A DNA stretch of 64,000 bases from Pseudomonadota bacterium (GCA_023442945.1 JAEZWW010000026.1:62001-126000), one strand, 5' to 3'; shown: positions 26,146 through 35,146, counted from the stretch's first letter. Numbers and translations are program-made. The notes: generated from the sequence alone by a model not told the origin.

Positions 26146-26427
26146 TCAACGGCTCAGCTCGGCCATGCTGGACGCGTAGCTGGCTTCGGTCCAGGGCTCG
26201 CCTGCCGGGGTCGTGATGCCCTGACGATTCAGGCTTTCGACCAGGCCTGGGAGGTCGTGCACCCCGGCAGCGAAGGTGCGCTCGATCGCATCCCCCAGCA
26301 GATCTTCGTAAAGCGTCGGGCGACGTCGCTGTGCCTGCTTGGGTTGCAGGTAACGGTCGTGTGCCTGACTGGGTTCAGGATGCTGACCCTCCACGATCTG
26401 CACCATCTGGATAAATCCATCGGACAT
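26146..26427 (-). CDS. Small recombinase-like helix-turn-helix protein
   Basis: A 93-aa protein. Residues 64-92 (LVESLNRQGITTPAGEPWTE, then ASYASSMAEL) look like the helix-turn-helix found in serine recombinases (the LNxRGIxTPxG pattern), but no catalytic domain is present. The N-terminal half (MVQIVEGQHPEPSQAHDRYL) is hydrophilic. It sits between a Bug receptor and the Rieske oxygenase. My recollection is that similar short proteins accompany Rieske oxygenase genes elsewhere; a regulatory or assembly role is inference only. Confidence 0.65.
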   Translation of the reverse strand: MSDGFIQMVQIVEGQHPEPSQAHDRYLQPKQAQRRRPTLYEDLLGDAIERTFAAGVHDLPGLVESLNRQGITTPAGEPWTEASYASSMAELSR

Positions 26428-26478
26428 GGGCTGTCTCCTTGTTTGGTTGAGAAAAGGTGTACTTCGATGCGCGCTGAC

Positions 26479-27477
26479 TCACTCAGCCGAAATCTTGTGG
26501 CGCTTGAGGACGTCTGCCCATACCGCGGTTTCGTCCTTAATGGCCTTGGCGAACGCCGCCGGTGTTGTGGTGGCCTGCACCATGCCTTGGGCCTTCAGCT
26601 TTTCGCGGACGTCGGGCCGTGCAAGGGTCTCTGCGGCATCACGGGCCAGCTGAGCAACGATCGCGGGCGGTGTTCCCGCCGGGGTGAGAAGGCCGTACCA
26701 GGACGTTACGTTGACACCTTTGACGCCCTGTTCCGCCAGTGTGGGAATGTTGGGCGCGACCTGCGTTCGCTCGGCTTCCGTAATGGCCAAGGGAATCAGC
26801 TTTTGGTTCTGGAAGAACGGCAGGGCGGCGGGCAGATTCGTGAACATCAGCGGCACGACCCCGCCGAGTACGTCGTTGATGGCCGGTGCCGTGCCTTTGT
26901 AGGCGACGTGGAGCATGTCGACGCCGGCTTGCTGTTTGAACAGTTCACCCGCGAGATGCAGACCGCTGCCCACGCCAGGGGAGGCGTAGGAAAGTGCGCC
27001 CGGCTTGGCCTTGGCCTGCGCGATGAGGTCTTTCACGCTCTTGATGCCGCTCGCCGGTGACGCAACCAGAACGTTGGGCGCCTTGGCCAACATCGTCACG
27101 GGAACAAAGTCCTTTTCGATGTTGAAGGGGAAGTTGGGCATCAAGGTCGGGTTGATGGTCAGGTTGCCGGCCGGAATCACGAGCAGCGTGTGGCCGTCGG
27201 CCTTGGCTCGCTTGACCTTGTCAATGCCAATGTTTCCGGCAGCCCCGACGGCGTTCTCCACCACGGCGGGCTGTCCATAGCGCTTGCTCAGGTCTTCACC
27301 GAGCAGCCGCGCCAGCATGTCAACAGGGCCGCCCGCCGGGAAAGGGGAGATGATCGTGAAGCGTTGCGACGACAGCTGGCGCGTCACGGCGGCAGCATCC
27401 TGAGCCACAGCGGCGGCGAATGGTTGGGCCACGAGTAGCGAGATGGCGAACGCGCGCATCATGTTGGGACCGGTCAT
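26479..27477 (-). CDS. Bug-family tripartite tricarboxylate transporter receptor
   Basis: A 332-aa periplasmic receptor. Its signal peptide runs to about residue 25 (MMRAFAISLLVAQPFAAAVA) and the mature domain has RFTIISPFPAGGPVDMLARL, NAVGAAGNIGIDKVKRAKAD and SYASPGVGSGLHLAGELF. It differs in detail from the other two Bug receptors in the window, so the cluster may take up more than one compound or have redundant receptors. The ATG (27477) shares one base with the TAA of the upstream VOC gene, indicating coupling. No membrane subunits are encoded nearby. Confidence 0.9.
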   Translation of the reverse strand: MTGPNMMRAFAISLLVAQPFAAAVAQDAAAVTRQLSSQRFTIISPFPAGGPVDMLARLLGEDLSKRYGQPAVVENAVGAAGNIGIDKVKRAKADGHTLLVIPAGNLTINPTLMPNFPFNIEKDFVPVTMLAKAPNVLVASPASGIKSVKDLIAQAKAKPGALSYASPGVGSGLHLAGELFKQQAGVDMLHVAYKGTAPAINDVLGGVVPLMFTNLPAALPFFQNQKLIPLAITEAERTQVAPNIPTLAEQGVKGVNVTSWYGLLTPAGTPPAIVAQLARDAAETLARPDVREKLKAQGMVQATTTPAAFAKAIKDETAVWADVLKRHKISAE

Positions 27478-28448
27478 TACTTTTTCTCCGTGAGGAACTT
27501 GCCAGCGGCGTCTACGCCTTTTTGGCGCCGCGTATGGCCGTCGAGGCCTCCGTCCACAGCCCATTCCGCAAAAACCGTGGGCCCGGGCTCAAACTCGCGC
27601 GGCTGCCAGTCCGCCGTGAGCTCGTCTTCGTCAGCGTAGTACTCGATGAGGCCGCCAGCGGGATTTTTGAAGTACCAGAAGTATGCGGAGGAAACGGGAT
27701 GACGTCCCGGACCAAGCTGTGTTTCCCAGCCGCAACGGGCAAAGTGCAATCCGCCACCAAAGACCTCATGGATGTCACGCACCGTGAAGGCGACGTGGTT
27801 GATCCCGCGCTTTCCAGAGGGCAACTGCAGGAGGAAAAGATCATGGTGGCCGCCCTCAGGTGCGCAACGCATGAATGCCCCGCGATTGGGGTACCGGTCG
27901 GACGAGACGAAGCCAAATCGGTCGGCGTAGAAGCCTTCCGTGGTCTTTACGTCTGCGACGAAGAACACCACGTGACCGACTTCGATCGGCGACGCTCGCT
28001 CATACACGGGCGCGGGCTGGTTCACGCGGTTTCTGCTCGACCATGTATTCATGACCGCGCTCGTTATCTCCGGGAGTTCGCGCTTGCGCGAGACCTGAAA
28101 GCGAATGGCCATGCCATTGGGGTCGGTGCAGCCAATACGCCGCACGCCATCGACCTCTGTGTCCATGAAACCGGGATCTTGACGAATCGCATTGGCGTAG
28201 CGGTCCAGGTCGGCTTCGTCGCTGACGCCCCATACGACTTCGCGCAACGTTGGACCTTCCTCAATCGCTGGTGGAAGTCCGCTTTTATCCAGCGACGCGA
28301 CCACGACGCGACAGCCATTCAAGCATTCAAAAATGAGCTCATCGGACGTCTGGTCGACAAGTCGCAAACCCCAGTCCTCAAAGAAGCGACGGGACAGAGG
28401 AAGATCGTCGGTGCCGTAGGTGATTTGATCGATGCCAAGAACACTCAT
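27477..28448 (-). CDS. VOC-family protein, likely extradiol ring-cleavage dioxygenase
   Basis: A 323-aa protein made of two vicinal-oxygen-chelate domains (about residues 1-125 and 150-290), the architecture of type I extradiol dioxygenases. In the second domain the iron ligands expected for this class are at H159 (EVGHVVFF), H218 (GINHVAFTV) and E269 (GGLIEYY), so it is probably an active Fe(II) enzyme that opens a catecholic ring. It could alternatively be another VOC activity. It lies between the aldehyde dehydrogenase and a Bug receptor, the right place to cleave the product of the Rieske oxygenase. Confidence 0.82.
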   Translation of the reverse strand: MSVLGIDQITYGTDDLPLSRRFFEDWGLRLVDQTSDELIFECLNGCRVVVASLDKSGLPPAIEEGPTLREVVWGVSDEADLDRYANAIRQDPGFMDTEVDGVRRIGCTDPNGMAIRFQVSRKRELPEITSAVMNTWSSRNRVNQPAPVYERASPIEVGHVVFFVADVKTTEGFYADRFGFVSSDRYPNRGAFMRCAPEGGHHDLFLLQLPSGKRGINHVAFTVRDIHEVFGGGLHFARCGWETQLGPGRHPVSSAYFWYFKNPAGGLIEYYADEDELTADWQPREFEPGPTVFAEWAVDGGLDGHTRRQKGVDAAGKFLTEKK

Positions 28449-28463
28449 CTCTGCTTCTCCGGT

Positions 28464-29939
28464 TTACTTCGCCCAGGGCAAAGGGGCCTCGTTCGTACCC
28501 CAGTACATGCTCTTTTGCTCCATGTACTGAAAGATGCCTTCGCGACCCTTTTCGCGCCCCAGGCCGGAATCGCGCCAGCCGCCAAACGGTGTCGACACCG
28601 AAAACTGCTTGTAGGTGTTCACCCAGACCGTGCCGGCCTGAACCGCGCGACCTAAACGCCAGGCCCGCTTGAAGTCCCGGCTCCAGACGCCGGCCGCCAG
28701 CGCGTAAACGCTGTCGTTGGCTTGGGCTACAAGTTCTTCCTCCGAGTCGAAGGGCATTGCGACAAGAACGGGCCCAAAAATTTCTTCTTGCGTGATCCGG
28801 GCGCTGTTGTCCAGACCTTCAAGGATCGTAGGCGTATAGAAATAGCCGCTTTCCAGACCATGTCCCTGAGGACGTACGCCGCCGGTGCGTATGCGACCGC
28901 CTTCGTCAACGCCCAGTTGCACGTAGCGCTCGATGCTTTCGCGGTGCTTGGCGGTGATCAGCGGGCCCATTTGCGTTGCCTCGCTGGCGGGGTCGCCCAC
29001 CCGCAGCGACTTGGCAGCCTCGGCCAGTCGCGTCACGAACTCATCGTAGATGCTGCGTGCGACGAAGAGGCGCGAGCCAGCAATGCACGATTCGCCCGAA
29101 CTGCTGAAGATGCCGTACAGCACACCGTTGACAGCATGGTCGAGGTCGGCGTCTTCCAGCACCATCGTGGGTGACTTGCCACCGAGCTCCAGGGAGACGG
29201 GCATCATCTTGTCGGCCGCAATGTGGGCAATGTGCTTGCCGGTCACGGTTCCGCCCGTGAAGGAAACACGCTTGACCAAAGGATGTTTCGTGATGGCGTC
29301 GCCAATCACAGACCCTTTGCCGGGCAGGACACTGACAATGCCTTTCGGAACGCCGGCTTCTTCGCAAATCTTGGCGAGCTCCAACGCCATCAAAGGCGTG
29401 ACCTCGGCGGGCTTGACGATGACCGCGTTGCCGGCCGCCAGCGCGGGGGCAAGTTTTTGCGCCTCACTGGCAATGGGCGAATTCCACGGTGTGATGGCCG
29501 CGACAACACCCATGGGCTCGTGGACGCTCATGGTCACGTACGGGCCGCGGGACGGCGTAATGGTGTCTTCCAGCGTCTCTAGAGCGGCTGCGAAAAACTG
29601 AAAGGTGCCCGCGGCGCTGGCGACCAGAGCACGCGTTTCATTGATGGGCTTGCCGTTATCGAGGCGCTGTTTCTGGGCCAGTTCTTCGGCGCGCGATCGA
29701 ATCAGGGCTGCGACCCGGTGCAAGACCGCTGCGCGCTCATGCGGCAACATCTGTGCCCATCCGCTGGTGCGAAAAGCGTGGTCAGCGCGCGCTATGGCTT
29801 CTTCGACGTCTTCAAGGCTGGCGGCTCTCAGTTGGCCAATCGGCTCCCCGGTGGCAGGGTACAGGCTCTCATAGGTGGCGCCGCCACCCAAGCGCCATTC
29901 ACCGCCGACGCTGATGGGAAGGAGTTCGCGTGTGGACAT
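28464..29939 (-). CDS. NAD(P)-dependent aldehyde dehydrogenase
   Basis: A 491-aa ALDH-superfamily enzyme. Conserved features: PWNSPIASEAQKLAPALAAG, the nucleotide-binding VSFTGGTVTGKHIAHIAAD, the catalytic Glu in LELGGKSPTMV, the catalytic Cys in SSGESCIAGSRLFV, and EEIFGPVLVAMPFDSEEE. It oxidises an aldehyde, possibly the semialdehyde from extradiol cleavage or the product of the neighbouring TPP-dependent decarboxylase. It lies 15 bp upstream of the VOC gene in the same transcription unit. Confidence 0.93.
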   Translation of the reverse strand: MSTRELLPISVGGEWRLGGGATYESLYPATGEPIGQLRAASLEDVEEAIARADHAFRTSGWAQMLPHERAAVLHRVAALIRSRAEELAQKQRLDNGKPINETRALVASAAGTFQFFAAALETLEDTITPSRGPYVTMSVHEPMGVVAAITPWNSPIASEAQKLAPALAAGNAVIVKPAEVTPLMALELAKICEEAGVPKGIVSVLPGKGSVIGDAITKHPLVKRVSFTGGTVTGKHIAHIAADKMMPVSLELGGKSPTMVLEDADLDHAVNGVLYGIFSSSGESCIAGSRLFVARSIYDEFVTRLAEAAKSLRVGDPASEATQMGPLITAKHRESIERYVQLGVDEGGRIRTGGVRPQGHGLESGYFYTPTILEGLDNSARITQEEIFGPVLVAMPFDSEEELVAQANDSVYALAAGVWSRDFKRAWRLGRAVQAGTVWVNTYKQFSVSTPFGGWRDSGLGREKGREGIFQYMEQKSMYWGTNEAPLPWAK

Positions 29940-29960
29940 GAAGAGGACCTTAGGGAAACG

Positions 29961-30764
29961 TCAGATGATGAGAGGGGCCACACGGTTGCGCAGTGCTCGC
30001 ATCGCGCTGTACACGGTGAGGGCCGATGTCTTCGGGTTGGCTGCCAGGGGCAGGTTGCGCATCGTCAGCTCGAAGCGACCGAACGCACCTTCGGCTTCGA
30101 CCTGGTGCACGTTTTCGTTGACGTGCGGGTCGGCGATCAGGCGGACGGATGTGTGGTCCAGGCCCAGGCCAGCCAACGACACGGTAGCGGCAACATTGGC
30201 GTTCTTCGGGTAGAGGCTGGCGGCGTCTCGTGCCGACCCGGTGAAGATCACGTTCTCTTCGGTCAACGATTCCAGGTCGACCAGCTGTTCGGCCGGCGTG
30301 CCCTTCCAAGCGTTCGGGGGCTTGCGACCGGTGTAGCGGACGGTCGACAGGCCGCCGATACGTGCGGCTGCCAGCGCGTCAATGGCCCCGATGGCGCCGG
30401 CGATGAGCTGCACCTGGGTGTTCCCGGTTTGCGCTGCCGCTTCCAGCTGTTCGAACAAGTTGCTCGCGGACAGCGCCCCGACGGATGCGACGATGGCCGG
30501 CACGCCACGGGCCAAGCTCGGCAGCACATGCTGCTCGATCGCGGCGTGTCCCGCGGCTTCCACCACCAGGTCAATATGTTCTGCGGGGATCGATTGCACA
30601 ATGTTGGCCCGCGGCGCAAGCCTTGCAGCGACGGCGCGCGCTGCTTCGGCAGCGTCCTGCGGGACCACCAGAGCGGTCACGGTGAGGGCCGCGTCGTCCT
30701 TCAGCAGGTCAAGCAATGCGGTGCCGATGGCGCCACATCCGATCAGGGCGATGTTCATGGTCAT
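29961..30764 (-). CDS. Aspartate dehydrogenase-family NAD(P) oxidoreductase
   Basis: A 267-aa enzyme of the aspartate dehydrogenase (NadX/AspDH) family. The Rossmann motif is IALIGCGAIGTALL at residues 5-18. The family signature follows: PAIVASVGALSASNLFEQL, IAGAIGAIDALAAARIGGL, YTGRKPPNAWKGTP, LYPKNANVAATVSLAGLGLD and a candidate catalytic His in ADPHVNENVHQVEAEG. Known members convert L-aspartate to iminoaspartate and so to oxaloacetate and ammonia. In this catabolic context it may act on another amino acid or imine. It is flanked by the aldehyde dehydrogenase and the TPP enzyme. Confidence 0.88.
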   Translation of the reverse strand: MTMNIALIGCGAIGTALLDLLKDDAALTVTALVVPQDAAEAARAVAARLAPRANIVQSIPAEHIDLVVEAAGHAAIEQHVLPSLARGVPAIVASVGALSASNLFEQLEAAAQTGNTQVQLIAGAIGAIDALAAARIGGLSTVRYTGRKPPNAWKGTPAEQLVDLESLTEENVIFTGSARDAASLYPKNANVAATVSLAGLGLDHTSVRLIADPHVNENVHQVEAEGAFGRFELTMRNLPLAANPKTSALTVYSAMRALRNRVAPLII

Positions 30765-30770
30765 CCGAGC

Positions 30771-32486
30771 TCAAGCGGCCGGCGTTGCGGGAATCTGATC
30801 CAGCTTGTTCACCGGCGGGCCCGCGAACGCCGTTTTGAAGCTACCGATCGCGCGCATGTCGATCTCGAGCAGAAAGGGTCCTTTTGGGGTCATGGCGCCT
30901 TCAAGTGCGGCTGGCAGGGCGTCAAGGCTGGTCAGCCGAGCGTGCGGCAGTTGGAGCGACGCGCACAGCTGCGCATAGTCGGGCGTATGCAGTTCGACGT
31001 AGCAGCGCCGTCCACCGTACTGGGCGTCCTGGATGTTCCGGATGACCCCGTAACGTTGGTCGTTCATCAGCACGATCAGGCAGTCGCACTTTTCCTGCAC
31101 CAGTGTGGCGAGCTCGCCCAAGTTGAGAATGAACCCCCCGTCCCCAGCAAGACACAGCGTCTTGCGTTGAGAGCCAGTCACGCTGGCGCCGACGGCCGCA
31201 CCGATGGCCATGGGCATGCCTTGGCCGATACCGCCCCCGGTGGCGTGGACGCCAGCGTTGGGTTCGAAGATGCGCAACTCGCGGTTGCCCCACGTGCTGT
31301 TCGAGACAGTGACGTCGCGCACCCAGTTGAAGTTGCGCCCTGCTGCGCGTTGCAACGCGTCGACCAGGGTCGCGTAGGGGCCCAAGCCGTCGTGCAGGCT
31401 TCGCACAACTTCTTCGTGCGTCTTGCGCAGGTCCGACAGCAAAGAGGGGTCGGCGCGGTACTGGCGCTTCTCCAGGCGGTCAGCAAGCCCTTGAAGCGCG
31501 AGGTTGGCATCGCCGCAGACGAAGCCATCGTCCGCGTAGCAACGCCCGGATTGCGCGGCGTTGGCATCGATGCGGTACAGGGGGCGCGGCAGCTTCAGTT
31601 CGTACTTGAGAGTCTCATTGCTGCGCAGACGGGTTCCTACGGCCAGCATGGCGTCGCAGGTTTGGTAGAAGGCCTCGACCGGCTTGTGGATGTTGTAGGC
31701 GCCCAGGGAAGCGGGGTCATCCTCCGCCACAATGCCGCGGCCTTGAACGGTCGTCACGATGCCGAAGCCCATTGCCTTGAGCCGCTGCACAGCGGCGCCG
31801 GCATGCCTGGCACCACCGCCCAACCAGAGCAGAGGGCGTTTGGCTGTCGCCAGTCGTTCTGCCAGAGCGTCCAGAGCGTCGTCTGCAGGTGCAGGTGCAG
31901 CCACCGGCAGCGGCGTCAGATCGGCCGGCATGTCGATCACGGTCTGCTGGATGTCGATGGGGATTTCCACGCTGACTGGGCCGGTGGGGGCCGACATGGC
32001 CGCATGCACGGCCGCTTTCAACGTCGAGAGGCAGGTTTGCGCGCTGCGCACGCGGAACGCTGCCTTGGATACGGCGCCCAACATTGTCAGCTGGTCCGGT
32101 GCCTCGTGGATGTAGGAGAGGTTTTGATCGATGTAGGGCGTTTCGATCTGCCCTGTGATGTGAAGCAGCGGGGCGCCCGCTGTATACGCTTCGACCAGGC
32201 TGCCGGCAATGTTGCCCGCCGCTGGCCCCGTGCTCGTGATGGCCACCCCCAGGCTGGAGGTGGATCTGGCGTAGGCATCGGCCATGTTGCCAGCGCCTGC
32301 TTCACCACGCGCCATTACGAAGCGAACTTTGCCGCGCTGCGCAAAGGCGTCCAGGATCGGCATGTTGTGGATCGAGATCACGCCGAATGCCGCCTCGACG
32401 CCACATTGCTCGAGAAAGGCCGCGATGACGGCGCCGACGGTGACCTTCTGCGGGTCTGCGGCCTGGGATGGCGTGGTGTTAGGCAT
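30771..32486 (-). CDS. Thiamine-pyrophosphate-dependent enzyme (acetolactate synthase/decarboxylase-like)
   Basis: A 571-aa three-domain ThDP enzyme. The catalytic Glu is in VMARGEAGAGNMADAYARS near residue 60, and ITSTGPAAGNIAGSLVEAYT follows. The C-terminal ThDP-Mg site is LAGDGGFILNLGEL, with the partner Asn in LIVLMNDQRYG. It resembles 2-oxo-acid decarboxylases and carboligases, and no regulatory subunit is present, so a catabolic decarboxylase is likely. ATG 32486 is chosen; it overlaps the end of the SDR gene by 8 bp. Co-localised with AspDH and aldehyde dehydrogenase genes. Confidence 0.88.
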   Translation of the reverse strand: MPNTTPSQAADPQKVTVGAVIAAFLEQCGVEAAFGVISIHNMPILDAFAQRGKVRFVMARGEAGAGNMADAYARSTSSLGVAITSTGPAAGNIAGSLVEAYTAGAPLLHITGQIETPYIDQNLSYIHEAPDQLTMLGAVSKAAFRVRSAQTCLSTLKAAVHAAMSAPTGPVSVEIPIDIQQTVIDMPADLTPLPVAAPAPADDALDALAERLATAKRPLLWLGGGARHAGAAVQRLKAMGFGIVTTVQGRGIVAEDDPASLGAYNIHKPVEAFYQTCDAMLAVGTRLRSNETLKYELKLPRPLYRIDANAAQSGRCYADDGFVCGDANLALQGLADRLEKRQYRADPSLLSDLRKTHEEVVRSLHDGLGPYATLVDALQRAAGRNFNWVRDVTVSNSTWGNRELRIFEPNAGVHATGGGIGQGMPMAIGAAVGASVTGSQRKTLCLAGDGGFILNLGELATLVQEKCDCLIVLMNDQRYGVIRNIQDAQYGGRRCYVELHTPDYAQLCASLQLPHARLTSLDALPAALEGAMTPKGPFLLEIDMRAIGSFKTAFAGPPVNKLDQIPATPAA

Positions 32487-33315
32487 GACGAGAGTGACCT
32501 CCGGAAACATCGATATGGCTGCCCGTGGTGTACGAGGCAAAGGGGGAAGCGAGGAAGACGAGCGCTCGAGCGGCTTCTGCGGGCAAGCCGAGGCGACGCA
32601 GCGGGATGTGCTTTTGCTCCGCGAGCTGAGCGCTCCAGGCAGGCCAGTCCACGGCTTTGTCGTCTCGTGCATCGAACCGGCGCCGCCATTGGCCAGACTC
32701 AACCAGCCCGATCAGGATGCCGTTCACGCGCACGCCGTCCGGCGCGAACTCCGTGGCGAGGGAGCGGACCAGGTTGAGGATCCCTGCGCGGGCGGCGGAG
32801 GTGGCCACCATGTGGGGCTCCGGTTGACGCGCCAGCAGAGAGTTGGCGCAGGCGATGGCCGCATCGCCCAGGCGCTGACGCTCGGCCTTGAGCTGCGGCA
32901 GGAATGCGCGCGTCGGATGGATGATCGAGAAGAACTTCAGCTTGAGCTCATCCATCCAAGCTTGGTCGTCGGTGTCCGCAAAGGTGGACACGCGTCCTTG
33001 GCCAGCGTTGTTGATCAACATGGACGCTGGACCCAAGCTGGTTTGACTGGCTTGCGCAAAGGCCTTGACGGCTTCCGGATCCAGGACGTCGCAGGCTTGC
33101 GCAAACAGGCGGGCTTGGGGAAAGGCAGCTCGGAGTTGCTTGACGGCGTCGTCCAGGCGTTGTGAATTGCGTCCGCACAAGGCGACGGCGGCGCCAGCCG
33201 ACAGCAAGACTTCAACGGTCGCCAGACCAATGCCCGACGATCCGCCTGTGACCACGGCAGTTCGGCCGGCGAGGGCGTCTGAGTGAAACAAAGCGGGTGC
33301 GGGGAGCGTGGTCAT
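32479..33315 (-). CDS. SDR-family protein lacking the YxxxK catalytic pair
   Basis: A 278-aa short-chain dehydrogenase/reductase. The cofactor site TGGSSGIG (residues 23-30), DVLDPEAV and NNAG (102-105) are intact. At the active site, where Tyr-x-x-x-Lys is expected, the sequence reads ATSAARAG, so Tyr is replaced by Thr172 and Lys by Arg176. The fold is otherwise complete, with HIDVSGG at the C-terminus. It may be a divergent SDR using another mechanism or a non-catalytic binding protein. It is the first gene after the IclR gene and overlaps the TPP-enzyme gene. Confidence 0.85.
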   Translation of the reverse strand: MTTLPAPALFHSDALAGRTAVVTGGSSGIGLATVEVLLSAGAAVALCGRNSQRLDDAVKQLRAAFPQARLFAQACDVLDPEAVKAFAQASQTSLGPASMLINNAGQGRVSTFADTDDQAWMDELKLKFFSIIHPTRAFLPQLKAERQRLGDAAIACANSLLARQPEPHMVATSAARAGILNLVRSLATEFAPDGVRVNGILIGLVESGQWRRRFDARDDKAVDWPAWSAQLAEQKHIPLRRLGLPAEAARALVFLASPFASYTTGSHIDVSGGHSRHA

Positions 33316-33351
33316 CGTGGGTCGGACTGAGTGAGGGACGTAAGCAACGAC

Positions 33352-34209
33352 TCAGCGTGCTCCAGCGCCGCCGCGAATGGGGACTACGCGGCCCGCGTCG
33401 CTGTCGGCCTTGTGGCCCAAAAGGCCAGAAAGCTCAGCGGCGCTCGCGCGCACCTGCCGGATCAGGTCATCGTGCGTGTCCCGTTGGATGTGCCCCGATG
33501 TCACCGTGATGCCCAGGGCCGCGACGACGTGGCCCGCGCGGTCCCGGATGGGTGCGGCAACGGTGGAAATGGCAGTTTCGAAGAAACCTTCGCCCCACAC
33601 ATAGCCCCGTGCACGGTCTGCCTGCACCATGTCGAACAATTCCGACGTGGTGTGCGGTGTGCGGTCCGAGAACGCTTCCAGGACGGCTTCGGGATAGAGC
33701 TCGCGCAGCTGGGCGAGCGTCATGTCGGCGAGCAGGACGCGCCCCAGGACGGTGGCATGGGCGGGAAGCCGCGTTCCCACCGACACCGCGCTGCGAAAGG
33801 ACGCTGCCGCAGGCGTTACCTTGGCCACGTAAACGACCGAGCGACCGTCGCGCACCACCAGGTTGGATGTCAGCCCCAGCTCTTCGGTCAGGCGGTTCAG
33901 CACGGGGGTGCCGAGTTCGGTGAGTTCCAGCGACGCCAGGTATTCGAAGCCGAGGCGCAACACCGCGACACCCAGTCGGTAGTCCCGACCGCTTTCGCTG
34001 CGCTCGACAAAGCCCAGGTTCTCGAGCGTCGTCAGCAGCCGAAACACGGTGGACCGAGGCAGCTGAAAGCGGCGCGCCAATTCGGGCGCTGACAGCGTGC
34101 GCGTTTCGCGGTCGAACTCGCACAGCAAGCGCAGCCCCCGCTCCAGGCCAGGGACGTTGTAGCGGTCGGCGGCGTCGCTGCCTTCGTCGTTCTCGATGCG
34201 GTCTGTCAC
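33352..34209 (-). CDS. IclR-family transcriptional regulator
   Basis: A 285-aa regulator. The N-terminal winged HTH (about residues 18-80) includes VPGLERGLRLLCEFDRE, LSAPELARRFQLPRSTVFRL and LENLGFVERSESGRDYRLG, typical of IclR. The C-terminal effector domain contains VGTRLPAHATVLGRVLLADM and WGEGFFETAISTVAAPIRD. The start is GTG at 34209 because no suitable ATG fits the frame without overlapping the upstream hydrolase gene. It is encoded in the middle of the catabolic unit on the same strand and probably controls it in response to an aromatic acid. Confidence 0.88.
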   Translation of the reverse strand: MTDRIENDEGSDAADRYNVPGLERGLRLLCEFDRETRTLSAPELARRFQLPRSTVFRLLTTLENLGFVERSESGRDYRLGVAVLRLGFEYLASLELTELGTPVLNRLTEELGLTSNLVVRDGRSVVYVAKVTPAAASFRSAVSVGTRLPAHATVLGRVLLADMTLAQLRELYPEAVLEAFSDRTPHTTSELFDMVQADRARGYVWGEGFFETAISTVAAPIRDRAGHVVAALGITVTSGHIQRDTHDDLIRQVRASAAELSGLLGHKADSDAGRVVPIRGGAGAR

Positions 34210-34255
34210 GGGGTAGGTCCTGGGTTCAGCGGGCGGTTGTTGGGGAATTGAAGCG

Positions 34256-35146
34256 TCATGCCGGCGCGCGGCCCTGCGACCGCAACGCCTGCACCTCTTC
34301 GGCCAGCACGGCGGCGACTGCGCCGGGGCGTTCCACATAGCAGGCGTGGCCGGCATCGGCGATCAACTCGAGCGGCACGGCGCAGGCGGTGGCGACTTGT
34401 TGGCAGGCCGCTGGTGTCGTGACAACGTCTTGGTCGCCGCACAGCACGCGCACCGGCATGGCCGGTGGCAGGTAGGCCAACAGGTCGTCGCCGCACAGGA
34501 GTTCAACCGCCTGGCGGTAGCCGCCCACGTTCAGTCGAGACATGTTCCACCGCACCCACGCGCGCGCCGTGTCGCTGGCCTGATCGGACACCAGCCGCGA
34601 AGAACGTTCAGCGGCCATTCCTGCGACGCCCAGCCGGTCGAGTGTCTGCAAGCGTTCCGTGCGCACCCGCGCCGCCGACTCCGCCTGTTCCGGCGCGCCA
34701 TAGCCGCGCGCCGGGCTGATCAGCACCAGGCGCGCGATGCGCTCGGCCAAGCCGTCTTGGGCGTGCGCCGCGGCGCCGGCCATCAGCGCGCCGAGGGAGT
34801 GGCCCACCAGAATGCAGCGGTCGATCTTCAGGCTGTCCAGCAGCAGGCGCAGGCGATCGGCGTAGGCCACCGCCCAGGGCGCCTGCGGGACCACGGGCGT
34901 CGACGCGCCGTAGCCCGGCGCGTCCCAGGCAATGACCTGCGCCTGGTTTGCAAGGTCCATGGCTGTGCCCAGCCACGACGCGGCGCCGGAGCCAATGCCG
35001 TGCAAACACACCACCGCCGGGCCAGTGCCGCAGCTGCGGACCGCGATGCTGCCGCCGCCGGACAGCGCCACGGCGCGTGCGGGGAAATTCGCTTCCAAAC
35101 GCGCGAGCTCGGCGTCGGGCAGGGCGAAGTTCTGGTCGGCGGTCAT
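34256..35146 (-). CDS. Alpha/beta hydrolase
   Basis: A 296-aa alpha/beta-hydrolase. The oxyanion loop is VVCLHGIGSGAASWLG, the nucleophile elbow LVGHSLGALMAG has an intact Ser, the acid is in LCGDQDVVTTPA and the His in IADAGHACYVERPG. This subclass includes C-C bond hydrolases of meta-cleavage pathways (ring-fission-product hydrolases) as well as esterases and enol-lactonases, so a role after the extradiol dioxygenase is possible. ATG 35146 gives the family-typical length; longer upstream codons run into the cupin gene. Confidence 0.85.
   Translation of the reverse strand: MTADQNFALPDAELARLEANFPARAVALSGGGSIAVRSCGTGPAVVCLHGIGSGAASWLGTAMDLANQAQVIAWDAPGYGASTPVVPQAPWAVAYADRLRLLLDSLKIDRCILVGHSLGALMAGAAAHAQDGLAERIARLVLISPARGYGAPEQAESAARVRTERLQTLDRLGVAGMAAERSSRLVSDQASDTARAWVRWNMSRLNVGGYRQAVELLCGDDLLAYLPPAMPVRVLCGDQDVVTTPAACQQVATACAVPLELIADAGHACYVERPGAVAAVLAEEVQALRSQGRAPA

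Noticed and set aside
29718..32777. A 1019-codon open frame on the plus strand opposite ALDH, AspDH and the TPP enzyme
   Set aside because: No recognisable motif, biased Gly/Arg/Gln/His composition, and three clear enzyme genes on the other strand.
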